Positions 23,165 to 32,045 of a stretch of 64,000 bases of DNA are shown one piece after another. Made by a program: the position numbers and the translations under genes. Position 1 is the first letter of the stretch; each line of letters begins with the position of its first letter. This DNA is from Hyphomicrobiaceae bacterium (GTDB lineage: Bacteria > Pseudomonadota > Alphaproteobacteria > Rhizobiales > Methyloligellaceae): contig JACKJS010000001.1 of NCBI GenBank assembly GCA_020637815.1, positions 1 to 64,000 on the forward strand, in the 5' to 3' direction. The notes below the pieces were generated by a model. It ran no database searches and had not been told where the DNA came from. It worked only from the letters and a program-made list of their open reading frames with translations.

Positions 23165-23383
23165 CGTTTCGTTCCCTGCGTCGTTCTTGGTGTGGTTGGA
23201 GGGTGTCAGAATGGAAGGGTTGCTTTCGCGCCATGTTAGGGCGATTGGCTGCGTTTGAGTAGCCTCGCGTGACGGCGCGCAGCTTCATGACCCATGTGGA
23301 CCGCCGCGCCTTTGAGGTTTTTCCGAACGCGTTTTCGGGGTAGATTCGTGGTCGCGGCTTAGGGAGCCGGGAACGGGGGTTCC

Positions 23384-25351
23384 ATGCGACCTGTACGCCA
23401 GTCCAAGGCCGCGGTCGGAGCATTTCTGACCGCTCTTGCCTTGGCCGCTCTCCTGCTATCGCAAACGCAGGCGAGGGCCGAGGATGCCGCCTCTGTCTGC
23501 GACGAATTCGGCCTTGCGCTCCTGTCCTCGCCCATGGCGCCTTGGAAGGGCGCGCCCTTGCGCGTCATCTTCGCCGCCGAGAAGCCGCTGTCCGGCGAGC
23601 TCGCGCTGATCGGGCCTTCGGGCAAGGTCGCGGCCAAGTCGTCCAACATGCGCGGCGGTCCTCCTTATTTCTGGTACGCGGAAGTCGCCTCTCCGCAGGC
23701 GGGGACATGGCATGCGAAGCTTGCGCGCGACGGGGCCACGGCCGGCTGCCGAGAGGTCACGCGGGAGATCGCGGTCGGGAGCAAACGGCCGCGCGGGCCC
23801 AGCGGCGGCAAGGCCGTCTGGCCCATGCGCGGGGCGTGGGATCGCGCCAACGAGAATCTGTATTCGGCCTGGATCGAGAAGCTGTTCGACGCGCCGCTCG
23901 ACGAAGACTTGTCGTGGAAGGCGATGAGCGAGGTGCTGCACGATTCTTCGCGCAATGCCTTGTTCGACCATCTCGGCCTGCGCGAGGATCAGAAGAACGC
24001 GCTCATCCGCCCCGACTGCGCCGACGTTCCGTATTTCCTGCGTGCCTATTTCGCCTTCAAGATGGGGCTTCCCTTCGGCTACGCCAAATGCACGCGGGGC
24101 GACGGCGGCGTGGCGCCGCGATGTCCACAATGGTGGAACATCGTGAACGAGGAGCCGGCGGAGACGGAGATCGTGGAGACGCGTGACCGCCGCGTCGTCA
24201 AGGCCAACGGACTGTTCGGCACGGTGTCCATTCCCTCGCCGGTCGTGCGGCGGACCGTGGTGTCCACGCGGCCGAAAGGGCTCGTGCCGGGATTCCATTA
24301 TTATCTAAAGTCGACCCTCGCGGACGCGGTGCATTCGGGCAATGGGCGCACGGCGGCCGACGACGACAACACCGATTTCTATCCCGTGCCGCTGACGCAG
24401 GACGCGTTGCGCCCCGGCACGATCTACGCGGACCCTTACGGGCATCTCCTCATCCTCGTGAAGCGTGTGCCGCAAACCGATGAGGGGGCCGGCGTATTCC
24501 TCGCAGTCGACGGGCAGCCGGACGGGACGGTGGCGCGCAAGCGGTTCTGGCGCGGCAACTTCCTGTTCGCGCAAGATCCCGCGCTCGGCAGTCCGGGCTT
24601 CAAGCGCTTCCGGCCGATCGTGCGGAAATCGAACGGCTCTCTGCGGCGGCTGACCAATGCGGAAATATCCGAGGACCCCGATTACGGCAATTTCTCGCTC
24701 GCCCAATCGAAGCTCGGCGTCGAAGACTTTTACGACCGCATGGACGACGTGATGTCGCCCGCGCCGCTGGATCCCGTGCAGGCGATGAAGGAGGCCGTTA
24801 CCTCGCTTGAGGAGCAGGTCAATGCCCGCGTCACTTCGGTGGAGAACGGGCGCAAGTTCCTCGCCGGCGGACCCCCGATCGTGACTATGCCGAACGGGGC
24901 GTCGATCTTCGAGACGAGCGGCGCCTGGGAGAATTTCGCCACGCCCTCACGCGATTTGCGTCTGCTGATCGCCATCGACGTGGTGCGTCACTTCCCCGAG
25001 CGGGTGGCGCGGCGGCCGGAGCGCTACAAGATGCCTCCGGGCAAGACACCGGCGGAGGTCAAGGCCTTGCTGCAGGCGACGCTGAACGCGGAGCTCGCGG
25101 CGCGGAAGTTCTCCTACACGCGCTCGAATGGCTCTCCTTGGGAGCTGACGCTCGACGATGTGCTCGTGCGTATCGGCGATCTCGAGATGGCCTATAATAT
25201 CAACGATTGCGTCGAGCTGCGTTGGGGGGCGTTGGAAGGCAGCGAAGAAATGGCGACCTGCAAACGGCGCGCGCCGCTATCGCAGCGCCAGACGATGGCC
25301 TCTGAATACCGTTCGTGGTTCAGCGAGCGCCGCCGTCCGCCGCGCGGCTGA
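23384..25351 (+). CDS. Large secreted protein of unknown function
   Basis: 655 residues with a signal peptide (FLTALALAALLLSQTQARA) and GGGGG upstream of the ATG. After a beta-rich N-terminal part (residues 35-125, with SGELALIGPSGKV), the segment RPDCADVPYFLRAYFAFKMGLPF at about residues 205-227 has the DCAD-start, helix look of papain-like/NlpC or transglutaminase-like cysteine peptidases. A later GHLLILVKRV block could carry the His. That reading is tentative. The protein is probably periplasmic and acts on the envelope; the genes downstream are also envelope proteins. No named family was recognised. Confidence 0.7.
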   Translation: MRPVRQSKAAVGAFLTALALAALLLSQTQARAEDAASVCDEFGLALLSSPMAPWKGAPLRVIFAAEKPLSGELALIGPSGKVAAKSSNMRGGPPYFWYAEVASPQAGTWHAKLARDGATAGCREVTREIAVGSKRPRGPSGGKAVWPMRGAWDRANENLYSAWIEKLFDAPLDEDLSWKAMSEVLHDSSRNALFDHLGLREDQKNALIRPDCADVPYFLRAYFAFKMGLPFGYAKCTRGDGGVAPRCPQWWNIVNEEPAETEIVETRDRRVVKANGLFGTVSIPSPVVRRTVVSTRPKGLVPGFHYYLKSTLADAVHSGNGRTAADDDNTDFYPVPLTQDALRPGTIYADPYGHLLILVKRVPQTDEGAGVFLAVDGQPDGTVARKRFWRGNFLFAQDPALGSPGFKRFRPIVRKSNGSLRRLTNAEISEDPDYGNFSLAQSKLGVEDFYDRMDDVMSPAPLDPVQAMKEAVTSLEEQVNARVTSVENGRKFLAGGPPIVTMPNGASIFETSGAWENFATPSRDLRLLIAIDVVRHFPERVARRPERYKMPPGKTPAEVKALLQATLNAELAARKFSYTRSNGSPWELTLDDVLVRIGDLEMAYNINDCVELRWGALEGSEEMATCKRRAPLSQRQTMASEYRSWFSERRRPPRG

Positions 25352-25358
25352 CGCGGTG

Positions 25359-25374
25359 CCGCCGGTTCCGGCGG
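25359..25374. terminator. GC hairpin after the large secreted protein gene
   Basis: CCGCCGG (25359-25365) and CCGGCGG (25368-25374) are separated by TT, 8 nt after the stop codon at 25351. It is a strong, compact hairpin without a T run; a possible terminator or 3'-end stabiliser. Confidence 0.45.
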
Positions 25375-25545
25375 TCGGTTGGACATCGGGGGGCCGCGCA
25401 TTTAGCTCCGATTAAACATTCGGACTCTAACCTCTCGAACCAACTTTCTTTGAAGGGATCTCTGCCGGGAATGTCCGCGTTGGGTCCCTTGCCGTGCCGA
25501 CATTCGTTCGGGTCGGCAGTAGATGCGCTGACGGGAGCTTGCCGC

Positions 25546-26613
25546 GTGCGGGGGACGTCTCACATTCTCAGTCTATTCGGCGCGCTGGGTCTTTGCGTCG
25601 CCGCTCTTGCGTTCGCGCTGGCAGGTCCCGGTCCGGCTTTCGCCGAGCAGCTTCCGTGGCACGTCGCGCCCGTTCTGCCAGCGCCGCTGCCGCCTGCGGC
25701 GCCTGCCGCTCCGGCGGTGCCGGGCGTACCGGCTTGGCTTCAGGCTCATATCGGCGATGGCGACGGCCAGATCTCGGCCGTCGTGCTGCGGCGCGCGCGC
25801 GCGTTCCATCAGAAGAAGGTGCAGGCGGGCGCCATCAGCAATCCCTGCTATTTCGCGTTCGATGCGACCCGCCCCGGCGACGGCGGCCACCGCTTCTACG
25901 TGATTTGCGAACCGAGCCAGACGTTTCGCGCGATCACCTCGACCCATGGCAATGGCCGCGCGCTCGAGGGGATCGCGGACTTTTCGAATAACGCGCGCTG
26001 TGCAAAGAACTTCAGCAATGCGCAGAGTTCGCGGCTGACGACCGGCGGCGGCTACGTGACCGCGGAAATCAGGACATCGTTCAAGGGATACTATCGGGCG
26101 GATGGAACCTATCAGCCGCTCGTGCGCTCGTTTTTGCAATTCGAAGGCGAGGGCGACACGGCGAACGCAAGGGTGCGCGCCATCGGTGGGCATCCGGCCG
26201 TCGTCGTCCGGTGGATGTGCCGGATGAAAGTTCCGGGCAGTCCGTATGCCAGCAAGGACGGCTATGTGCCTTACGGCAAGCTGGTCGACTATAGCAATGG
26301 CCGCAGCAGCGGCTGCACCAGCTGGCCGCAGGCCGACGCCGACGTGATCCTGGCGATCGCGAAGAAGAAGCCGACCACGGTCTATGTCTATCCCGAGGCG
26401 AGCGACATCGTGGCGGTGGGTCGCGCGGTGCGGGCCGGGCAGTCGCCGTCGCGGGCGGGGCTCTATTGGAACGCCGCCTGCCTGAACGAAATCGGCGAGC
26501 CCAATTTCTGGCCGAGAGAGAAGCTCGAGCCGGTGCTCTCGCGGGACAAGAAGCGCAATCCATCCACCCGGCAGCGGACCTTGAACGATTTGCCGATCTG
26601 CAAGTCGTCTTAG
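25546..26613 (+). CDS. L,D-transpeptidase-like (YkuD_2 type) secreted protein, paralogue 1
   Basis: 355 residues from the GTG at 25546, chosen because GGGAG lies 8 nt upstream and it gives a normal signal peptide (LFGALGLCVAALAFALAGPGPAFA). An ATG at 25471 would add 25 unlikely residues. The body (TSFKGYYRADG, IGGHPAVVVRWMCR, SNGRSSGCTSW) matches the murein L,D-transpeptidase catalytic family. The nucleophile is Cys257 in SGCTS. Such enzymes cross-link or modify peptidoglycan. The usual His of the HGxS-GC motif is Asn here. A close paralogue lies at 28444-29448. Its stop overlaps the stop of the convergent VWA gene. Confidence 0.82.
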   Translation: MRGTSHILSLFGALGLCVAALAFALAGPGPAFAEQLPWHVAPVLPAPLPPAAPAAPAVPGVPAWLQAHIGDGDGQISAVVLRRARAFHQKKVQAGAISNPCYFAFDATRPGDGGHRFYVICEPSQTFRAITSTHGNGRALEGIADFSNNARCAKNFSNAQSSRLTTGGGYVTAEIRTSFKGYYRADGTYQPLVRSFLQFEGEGDTANARVRAIGGHPAVVVRWMCRMKVPGSPYASKDGYVPYGKLVDYSNGRSSGCTSWPQADADVILAIAKKKPTTVYVYPEASDIVAVGRAVRAGQSPSRAGLYWNAACLNEIGEPNFWPREKLEPVLSRDKKRNPSTRQRTLNDLPICKSS

Positions 26614-27347
26614 TGCGCGAGGCCCGGCCGTGACTGGGGCGGCCCAGTCAATCCCGACATCATGGGGCAACCCAGCGTTTTCTTGAACGCGTTGACGAGA
26701 TCCTGCCTGTTCTCCGCCGTGATGTAGAGGCCGCCGGTTTCCTCCGCGAGACATTTCACTTCGAGATAGCTCTGCGCGCCGGTCCAACGGAAGGCTCTGA
26801 GCTGATAGCCGATGACGTGAACGGTGAGTTTCTTGGCCTTCTCCTTGAGGACCTTGCCGAGTGCGCATGGGGCTCCTCCGCAGGTCTCTTCGCCATCGGT
26901 CAACAGGACAATCACGCCCGGCTTCGTTTGGAATTCCAGAACAGCCGCCGCCTGCTGCACCGCGGCCACGAGGGGCGTCTTGCCCGCCGGATTGAGCGTC
27001 TTCACCACGTTCATGATGGGTTGGGAAGCATGCCACATCGGCCGGAAGTCCAGCTCCACGTTGCATTGCTGGTAGGGGCCGGGCCCGTATGTGATCAGGC
27101 CGATCTTCCGGAACCGTGCCGCGTCCGGCAGAACCTCGGCGAGGGCGCTGCGCACCTCGTCGATGCGCGTCACATCGCTGAACAGGCCTTGCACTGTGTT
27201 ACCGGCCATGGAACCCGATGCATCGAACACGATCATCGCGTCCTCGGTGCAGTAGGGCCGCGCCTCGTCATCCGCCGCCGCCGCTCCGACAAGGAGAATG
27301 AGGACGGCGGCCGCTCCAAAGCGCGCGAGTGACAGGAGCCGGATCAT
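26610..27347 (-). CDS. Periplasmic VWA-domain protein
   Basis: 245 residues with a signal peptide (AAAVLILLVGAAAA). The von Willebrand A fold is clear: MIDAS motif DASGSM at residues 42-47, the downstream Thr in GKTPLVAAV and Asp in LLTDGEE. VWA proteins bind partner proteins through a divalent metal ion. It has no transmembrane anchor after the signal peptide. It lies between the two L,D-transpeptidase-like paralogues but on the opposite strand, and its TAA overlaps the TAG of the first one. The partner is unknown. Confidence 0.85.
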   Translation of the reverse strand: MIRLLSLARFGAAAVLILLVGAAAADDEARPYCTEDAMIVFDASGSMAGNTVQGLFSDVTRIDEVRSALAEVLPDAARFRKIGLITYGPGPYQQCNVELDFRPMWHASQPIMNVVKTLNPAGKTPLVAAVQQAAAVLEFQTKPGVIVLLTDGEETCGGAPCALGKVLKEKAKKLTVHVIGYQLRAFRWTGAQSYLEVKCLAEETGGLYITAENRQDLVNAFKKTLGCPMMSGLTGPPQSRPGLAH

Positions 27348-27519
27348 GGCACAACATTACCCGATGAAGAGCCTTGGCGCGACGGCGCCCTGCAGTGCGC
27401 AGGAACATGACGTGGTATGGCACGGCGCCTCGGGTCCGGGTGCTTTCGAGTAGATCGCCAGAGGATGCGACGGCATAAGCCCGTTCGCCGGCACGGCGGC
27501 ACAGGAGTTAATTTGCGCC

Positions 27520-28254
27520 ATGACGATGAACAGCTTCGCCAACAAGGAATATTTGGCGCGCATCCGGGGTGGGGACTTCGCGCATCCCGGAGAAGAGGAG
27601 GCGATCGATCTCGTTCTATCGTATTTGCGGCCTCGGTCCGGCGAGACTGTTCTCGACGCGGGCTGTGGGCGCGGCGCGACCGCCGATGCGATCCGGAAGA
27701 AAACCAGCGCGGACGTGATCGGCGTCGATCTCGATGCGCAGTCCATCGGCTACGCGAAGGCCACCTATCCCGGCACCCGCTTCGAGGCGGCCGACATCAC
27801 GATGCTTGGCGAAATGGCACTGCCGAAGATCGGCGCGATTTACGCATTCAATTCGCTCTATGCCTGCGCGGACTTGGATGGGTGCTTTTCCGCGTTCCGC
27901 CGGATTTCGAACGCGGGCGCGCGCGCCGGCGTCTTCGATTACATCGCTTATGATGCCGACGCGCTGGCGGATTCAAACTGTCTGCCGTCGAGCGTCCATA
28001 CGACGGCGGAGATGCGTCAAATCCCGGAGCGGCACGGTTGGGCTTGTACGGGCATCGTCAATCTCGATCTCGATTACGCCATTTGGTACCGGCGCTTCCT
28101 TTCGCGCATGGACGAGAACAGAGCCATGCTCTCCGCCGTCCGCACGCCCGACTTCTTCGACGAGGTGCGGAAGACGTATGCCGATATGCTGCGTTGCCTG
28201 GAACAGGGGACGCTCGGCGCTGCACTGCACACATACGTGCACGTGGACGCTTAA
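27520..28254 (+). CDS. Class I SAM-dependent methyltransferase
   Basis: 244 residues. The N-terminal third has the SAM-binding motif I VLDAGCGRGATA (residues about 44-55), motif II VIGVDLDAQSI and the acidic loop FEAADIT. The middle part, YAFNSLYACADLDGCFSAFRRI, corresponds to the post-motif segment of small-molecule methyltransferases such as UbiE or the phosphatidylethanolamine methylases. The substrate cannot be told from sequence. It is cytoplasmic and stands between a VWA gene and an L,D-transpeptidase paralogue without obvious operon partners. Confidence 0.85.
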   Translation: MTMNSFANKEYLARIRGGDFAHPGEEEAIDLVLSYLRPRSGETVLDAGCGRGATADAIRKKTSADVIGVDLDAQSIGYAKATYPGTRFEAADITMLGEMALPKIGAIYAFNSLYACADLDGCFSAFRRISNAGARAGVFDYIAYDADALADSNCLPSSVHTTAEMRQIPERHGWACTGIVNLDLDYAIWYRRFLSRMDENRAMLSAVRTPDFFDEVRKTYADMLRCLEQGTLGAALHTYVHVDA

Positions 28255-28443
28255 CAGAAGGGCGCTCGCGTCTCGCCACGCCGTCGATCCTCGGCCTCCG
28301 CATGGGGAGGTATACGGAGGAAAAATCAGCTAAAGTCCCGCTAGGATGTTTTGCTTGTCCGATTCGAGCCTGGAAGAGGCCGCAATCACGGCGTTTTTCG
28401 CGCGTAAGCTGCGCAAAACCGATTCGACAGGAGAACCAATCTG

Positions 28444-29448
28444 GTGGGATTGATCTCTCTCCGTCAGGGGGTCGTCAGTCTACTGACTATTATCGGTGTC
28501 ACGGCCGCTATTCTCTGGCTTGGCGCGTCCCCGACGGCTGCCGTCGGACAATATTCCGGCATTCCACCATGGCTGCGGCCTCATGTTGGCGACGCAGATG
28601 GGCAAATCTCGAAAGTCGTCTTGGAACGCGCGCGGGAGCTCTATCTGCAAAAAGTGCTAGAGGGCGCGGCCAAGAATCCCTGCTACTTCGCCATGGATGC
28701 GACGCGCCCGAGCATTGCGACGAGCGGCCGGGTGGCGCGGCGATTCTACATTATCTGCGAACACGACCTGTCGTTCCGGGCGGTCTCGTCCGGTTACGGC
28801 AACGGCCGCAATTTGCCGGGGCTTGCAAATTTCGCCAACGGACGGCGGTGCGCGAAGAACTTCAGCAACGCCGAAGGGTCGAAGCTCACGACTGGCGGCG
28901 CCTACGTGACGGCCGAAACCAGAACGTCCTTCAAAGGCTATTATCGTGTCTCGGGCAAGCGGGTGCCGCTGATCCGGCCCTTCGTTCAGTTCGAGGGCTG
29001 GGACGATACGGCGAACGCACGCGAGCGCGTGATTGGAGGACATTCGGCTGTCCTGTTGCAGAGCATGTGCCGGCGCAAGGACCCGAAGGACCCGTACGCG
29101 GACGCCACGGGCTACGTCGCCTATGGGCGGTTCCTGAACTATGCCTCGGGGCGCAGCAATGGCTGCACAAGTTGGACCCCCGAAACGTCGGCGTTGATCG
29201 TCGACATGATCAAGAGCCAGCCGACGACGCTCTATATCTATCCGGAGTCAAACGACATCGACGCCGTCGCCAAGGCCGTGAAAGCCGGACAGTCGTTGCC
29301 GAAAGCGGGGCTCTATTGGAATGCGTCCTGCCTGCGGGAAATCGGCGCGCCGAAGTTCTGGCCGAAGGAGACGCTCGAACCCATCATCGCCCGCTACCGA
29401 AAGGCGCACCCCGCGCCGCCGCCACAGCCCTTGCCGATCTGCCGGTAG
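28444..29448 (+). CDS. L,D-transpeptidase-like (YkuD_2 type) secreted protein, paralogue 2
   Basis: 334 residues from a GTG start. A signal segment (VVSLLTIIGVTAAILWLGASPTAA) is followed by PPWLRPHVGDADGQISKVV, then CYFAMDATRP, TSFKGYYRVSG, IGGHSAVLLQSMCR and SGRSNGCTSW with Cys241 as nucleophile. It aligns along its whole length with the protein at 25546-26613, so the two arose by duplication, and both lack the His in front of the GxS-GC block. The paralogues differ mainly in a proline-rich linker present only in the first. It probably acts on peptidoglycan in the periplasm. Confidence 0.82.
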   Translation: MGLISLRQGVVSLLTIIGVTAAILWLGASPTAAVGQYSGIPPWLRPHVGDADGQISKVVLERARELYLQKVLEGAAKNPCYFAMDATRPSIATSGRVARRFYIICEHDLSFRAVSSGYGNGRNLPGLANFANGRRCAKNFSNAEGSKLTTGGAYVTAETRTSFKGYYRVSGKRVPLIRPFVQFEGWDDTANARERVIGGHSAVLLQSMCRRKDPKDPYADATGYVAYGRFLNYASGRSNGCTSWTPETSALIVDMIKSQPTTLYIYPESNDIDAVAKAVKAGQSLPKAGLYWNASCLREIGAPKFWPKETLEPIIARYRKAHPAPPPQPLPICR

Positions 29449-29526
29449 CGGCGGAGCAATCCGCGCATCGCCTTGCTTGCACCTGCGTGCTAGGAGTCCG
29501 TCCATGAGAATGAGGGAGGTTCTCCA

Positions 29527-30099
29527 ATGGCGCTACTGATCGTCGGCATTGTCGTCTTTCTTGGCCTGCATCTTCTGCCGACCTGCAGGAGCACGCGCGA
29601 ACGGCTGGTCGCGAGATTCGGGGAGAGCGGCTACAAGGCCCTTTTCGCCGTGGCGTCGATCCTGGCTTTCGTGCTGCTTGTCTATGGATTCGCCACGGCG
29701 CCAATTGTCCAGATCTGGACGCCTCCCGTTTGGATGCGGCATCTGGCAATGCTGCTGATGATTCCGGCCTTTATTTTCCTGGTAGCGGCCTATCTGCCAG
29801 GGCGCATCAAGACCGTCATCAAGCACCCGATGCTGACGGCCATCAAGACTTGGGCGCTGGCGCATTTGCTAGCCAATGGCGACCTTGCGGGCATCCTGCT
29901 ATTCGGTTCGTTCCTCGCTTATGCGGTCTACGACCGGATCGCGCTCAAGCACCGCCAGCCCTCCGAAGTGATCGAGACGCCGGGGGCGGGGCGCCCGCTC
30001 AACGACATCATCGCGGTGGTTTTAGGGCTCGTACTCTATGTGGTGTTCCTGCTTTGGCTGCACCCGCTTCTGATCGGCAAGGCGGTGGTGTCCGCTTAG
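29527..30099 (+). CDS. nnrU: NnrU family membrane protein
   Basis: 190 residues with about five or six transmembrane helices (for example LIVGIVVFLGLHLLP and the C-terminal IIAVVLGLVLYVVFLLWLHPLL). The AHLLANGDLAGILLFGSFLAYAV block and the final LHPLLIGK are characteristic of NnrU, a membrane protein found near nitric oxide and nitrite reduction genes in denitrifiers but also widely elsewhere. It is related to isoprenoid-modifying membrane proteins such as Z-ISO. GGAGG lies about 6 nt before the ATG. No denitrification gene is visible nearby, so a link to nitrogen oxide metabolism is not supported here. Confidence 0.88.
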   Translation: MALLIVGIVVFLGLHLLPTCRSTRERLVARFGESGYKALFAVASILAFVLLVYGFATAPIVQIWTPPVWMRHLAMLLMIPAFIFLVAAYLPGRIKTVIKHPMLTAIKTWALAHLLANGDLAGILLFGSFLAYAVYDRIALKHRQPSEVIETPGAGRPLNDIIAVVLGLVLYVVFLLWLHPLLIGKAVVSA

Positions 30100-30193
30100 G
30101 CCGGTTTTTTGCCCCTTTGGCTTTGCGGTGCACAAATCCTCTTTTTTCTGCGATAACACGCGTCTAACGCAGGATTTTGCGAGGTTAGGGCCC

Positions 30194-31054
30194 GTGTCGC
30201 ATCAAACGGACATCAAGCGCATCACCGCGCCGGAGATCGCAAGACGCAAGGGCGGCGAGCCGATCGTCGTGCTGACGGCCTATCATGCCCAATCGGCAAG
30301 GCTGCTCGATCCTCATGTGGACATTCTCATGGTCGGGGATTCGCTCGGCATGGTGATGCATGGGCTCGAGACGACGGTGCCCGTGCCGCTTGACCTGATG
30401 ATCGCCCATGCGCAAGCCGTGATGCGCGCATCCGAGCGGGCGCTCGTCGTCGTCGACATGCCGTTCGGTTCCTACGAGGAGAGTCCGGCTGTGGCGTTTC
30501 GAAGCGCCGCGCGCATCATGAAGGAGACGGGCTGCGGCGCCGTAAAGCTCGAAGGTGGCGTCTCGATGGCCGAGACGATCGCTTATTTGACCGGTCGCGG
30601 CATTCCCGTGATGGGTCATATCGGAATGACGCCGCAGGCGGTGAATCAGCTGGGCGGCTTCGCGGCGCGCGGACGCCACCGCGCCGAGTGGTCCCGGTTC
30701 GAGGAAGACGCAATCGCCGTGGCTGGGTCGGGTGCGTTCTCGATGGTGATCGAGGCGGTGGCGGAGCCGCTCGCGGCACGCATCACGCAGGAAGTGCGGA
30801 TTCCGACGATCGGCATCGGCGCGTCCGCAGCCTGCGACGGTCAGGTGCTCGTGCTGGAGGACATGCTTGGGCTCACGCCACGCGTGCCGAAATTCGTCAA
30901 GGAATACGCCCAGCTCCGGGTTGCGGTGGAGGATGCCGTCAAGGCATATGCGCGCGACGTCAGGGCGCGTACCTTCCCATCCGAGGAACATACCTACCCG
31001 GTCCTGGATGAGGCGCCACGCGCCGCGAAAAAGAACGAATTTTCAGTTGGTTGA
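30194..31054 (+). CDS. panB: 3-methyl-2-oxobutanoate hydroxymethyltransferase
   Basis: 286 residues from the GTG at 30194, preceded by GAGG at 30181; an ATG at 30128 is less likely because the family starts near ITAPEI. PanB makes ketopantoate from ketoisovalerate and methylene-tetrahydrofolate in pantothenate and CoA synthesis. Signature blocks are MVGDSLGMVMHG, the metal-binding Asp residues in VDMPFGSY, KLEGG and GHIGMTPQ, with the catalytic Glu in TIGIGAS-CDGQVLV. The length is normal. panC is not adjacent in the window. Confidence 0.93.
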   Translation: MSHQTDIKRITAPEIARRKGGEPIVVLTAYHAQSARLLDPHVDILMVGDSLGMVMHGLETTVPVPLDLMIAHAQAVMRASERALVVVDMPFGSYEESPAVAFRSAARIMKETGCGAVKLEGGVSMAETIAYLTGRGIPVMGHIGMTPQAVNQLGGFAARGRHRAEWSRFEEDAIAVAGSGAFSMVIEAVAEPLAARITQEVRIPTIGIGASAACDGQVLVLEDMLGLTPRVPKFVKEYAQLRVAVEDAVKAYARDVRARTFPSEEHTYPVLDEAPRAAKKNEFSVG

Positions 31055-31076
31055 ACGATAACTTGCGATCGTTTTG
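31054..31076 (+). terminator. Possible intrinsic terminator after panB
   Basis: AACGAT (31054-31059) pairs with ATCGTT (31068-31073) and is followed by TTT. The stem is only 6 bp with an 8-nt loop, so it is a weak terminator overlapping the panB stop. Confidence 0.35.
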
Positions 31077-31190
31077 CCCAAAGTGGGTGGAGGCGTCTGA
31101 ACCCTTTCGGCCTTGCGCCGGCAAGTCGCCTTCACTATACGGCGTGGGTTAGGCTCGCCTCAGGCGGAGCCCGCCAGCCCGATTCTTTCC

Positions 31191-31207
31191 TTGGCGCCAG
31201 GCGCCAA
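31191..31207. promoter_or_regulatory. Perfect palindrome upstream of the TPR membrane protein
   Basis: TTGGCGCC (31191-31198), one A, then GGCGCCAA (31200-31207). The 17-bp perfect inverted repeat lies 29 nt before the ATG at 31237 and could be an operator or an mRNA hairpin near the ribosome binding site. Confidence 0.4.
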
Positions 31208-31236
31208 ATCCTGAAGCCGAAAGAGCCCGTAACCAT

Positions 31237-31920
31237 ATGACCGATCAAAGTTTCATTCGCGAGGTCGACGAGGCGGTGCGCCAAGAGCGGTACAAGGCGC
31301 TCTGGGACAGGTACGGCCTCTATGTCGTCGGTTTGGCCGTGGCCCTCATCGTAGGTGTCGCCGCGTACAATATCTGGACCTATGTCAAGGATAGCCAAGC
31401 CGAGGCCGCGGGCGATGAGTTCGTGAACGCCCTGTCATTCGCGAACGCGAACGATCAGAGCAAGGCAACCAAGACCTTCGACTCGTTGGCGAAGAGCGGT
31501 CCATCGGGATACCGGGTTCTTTCGCAGTTTCAGCTTGCCTCTAGCCAAGCCAAGGCCGGGGAGACCGACAAGGCTGTCGCGGCTTATGAAGCGCTCGCCA
31601 AGGACCGCGGCGTCGATCCGATCCTGAAAGGGCTCGCCACGCTTCAGGCCGCCACGCTTCGGCTCGACAAGGCCGACTACGCGGAAATGCAAAAGCGCCT
31701 GGACGGTCTCGCGAATGGAAAGAGCGCCTGGCGGTTTTCCGCCCGCGAACTGCTGGGACTTTCGGCCTTTCAGCACAAGGACTTCAAATCGGCCGAGGCT
31801 CAGTTCAGCGCGCTTCTCGGCGATCCGGCAACGCCCCCGAATATGCGGGACCGCGCCAACATGATGCTAGCGCTCATCGTTAGCGGGACGGGGACGGACA
31901 ACAAGTCCCAAACCAACTAG
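31237..31920 (+). CDS. TPR membrane protein, YfgM/DUF2133-like
   Basis: 227 residues. A cytoplasmic N-terminus (FIREVDEAVRQERYKALWDRYG) leads into one transmembrane helix (LYVVGLAVALIVGVAAYNIW, residues about 28-47), and the rest is a periplasmic tetratricopeptide-type helical repeat domain (AYEALAKDRG, LLGLSAFQHKDFKSAEAQFSALL). This architecture is that of YfgM, which works with the SecYEG partner PpiD in passing secreted proteins to chaperones. It is followed by der, as in many proteobacteria, although the usual bamB between them is missing here. Confidence 0.85.
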   Translation: MTDQSFIREVDEAVRQERYKALWDRYGLYVVGLAVALIVGVAAYNIWTYVKDSQAEAAGDEFVNALSFANANDQSKATKTFDSLAKSGPSGYRVLSQFQLASSQAKAGETDKAVAAYEALAKDRGVDPILKGLATLQAATLRLDKADYAEMQKRLDGLANGKSAWRFSARELLGLSAFQHKDFKSAEAQFSALLGDPATPPNMRDRANMMLALIVSGTGTDNKSQTN

Positions 31921-32045
31921 CGCGCCGCAGCGGCATCGATCGCGGTCCGGCGGCCGGTCGCTGAGATGTGTCAACGGAACGGGCCGCCGGTCTCCGAGTT
32001 GCGCGCTTCCCGGTTTCAAACAACGGACCTCACGATCTGGCTGCC

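Noticed and set aside
22047..23423. 458-residue open frame on the minus strand over cysK
   Set aside because: It is a shadow frame of cysK with Arg/Pro/His-rich, low-complexity translation; cysK itself has all PLP-enzyme motifs.
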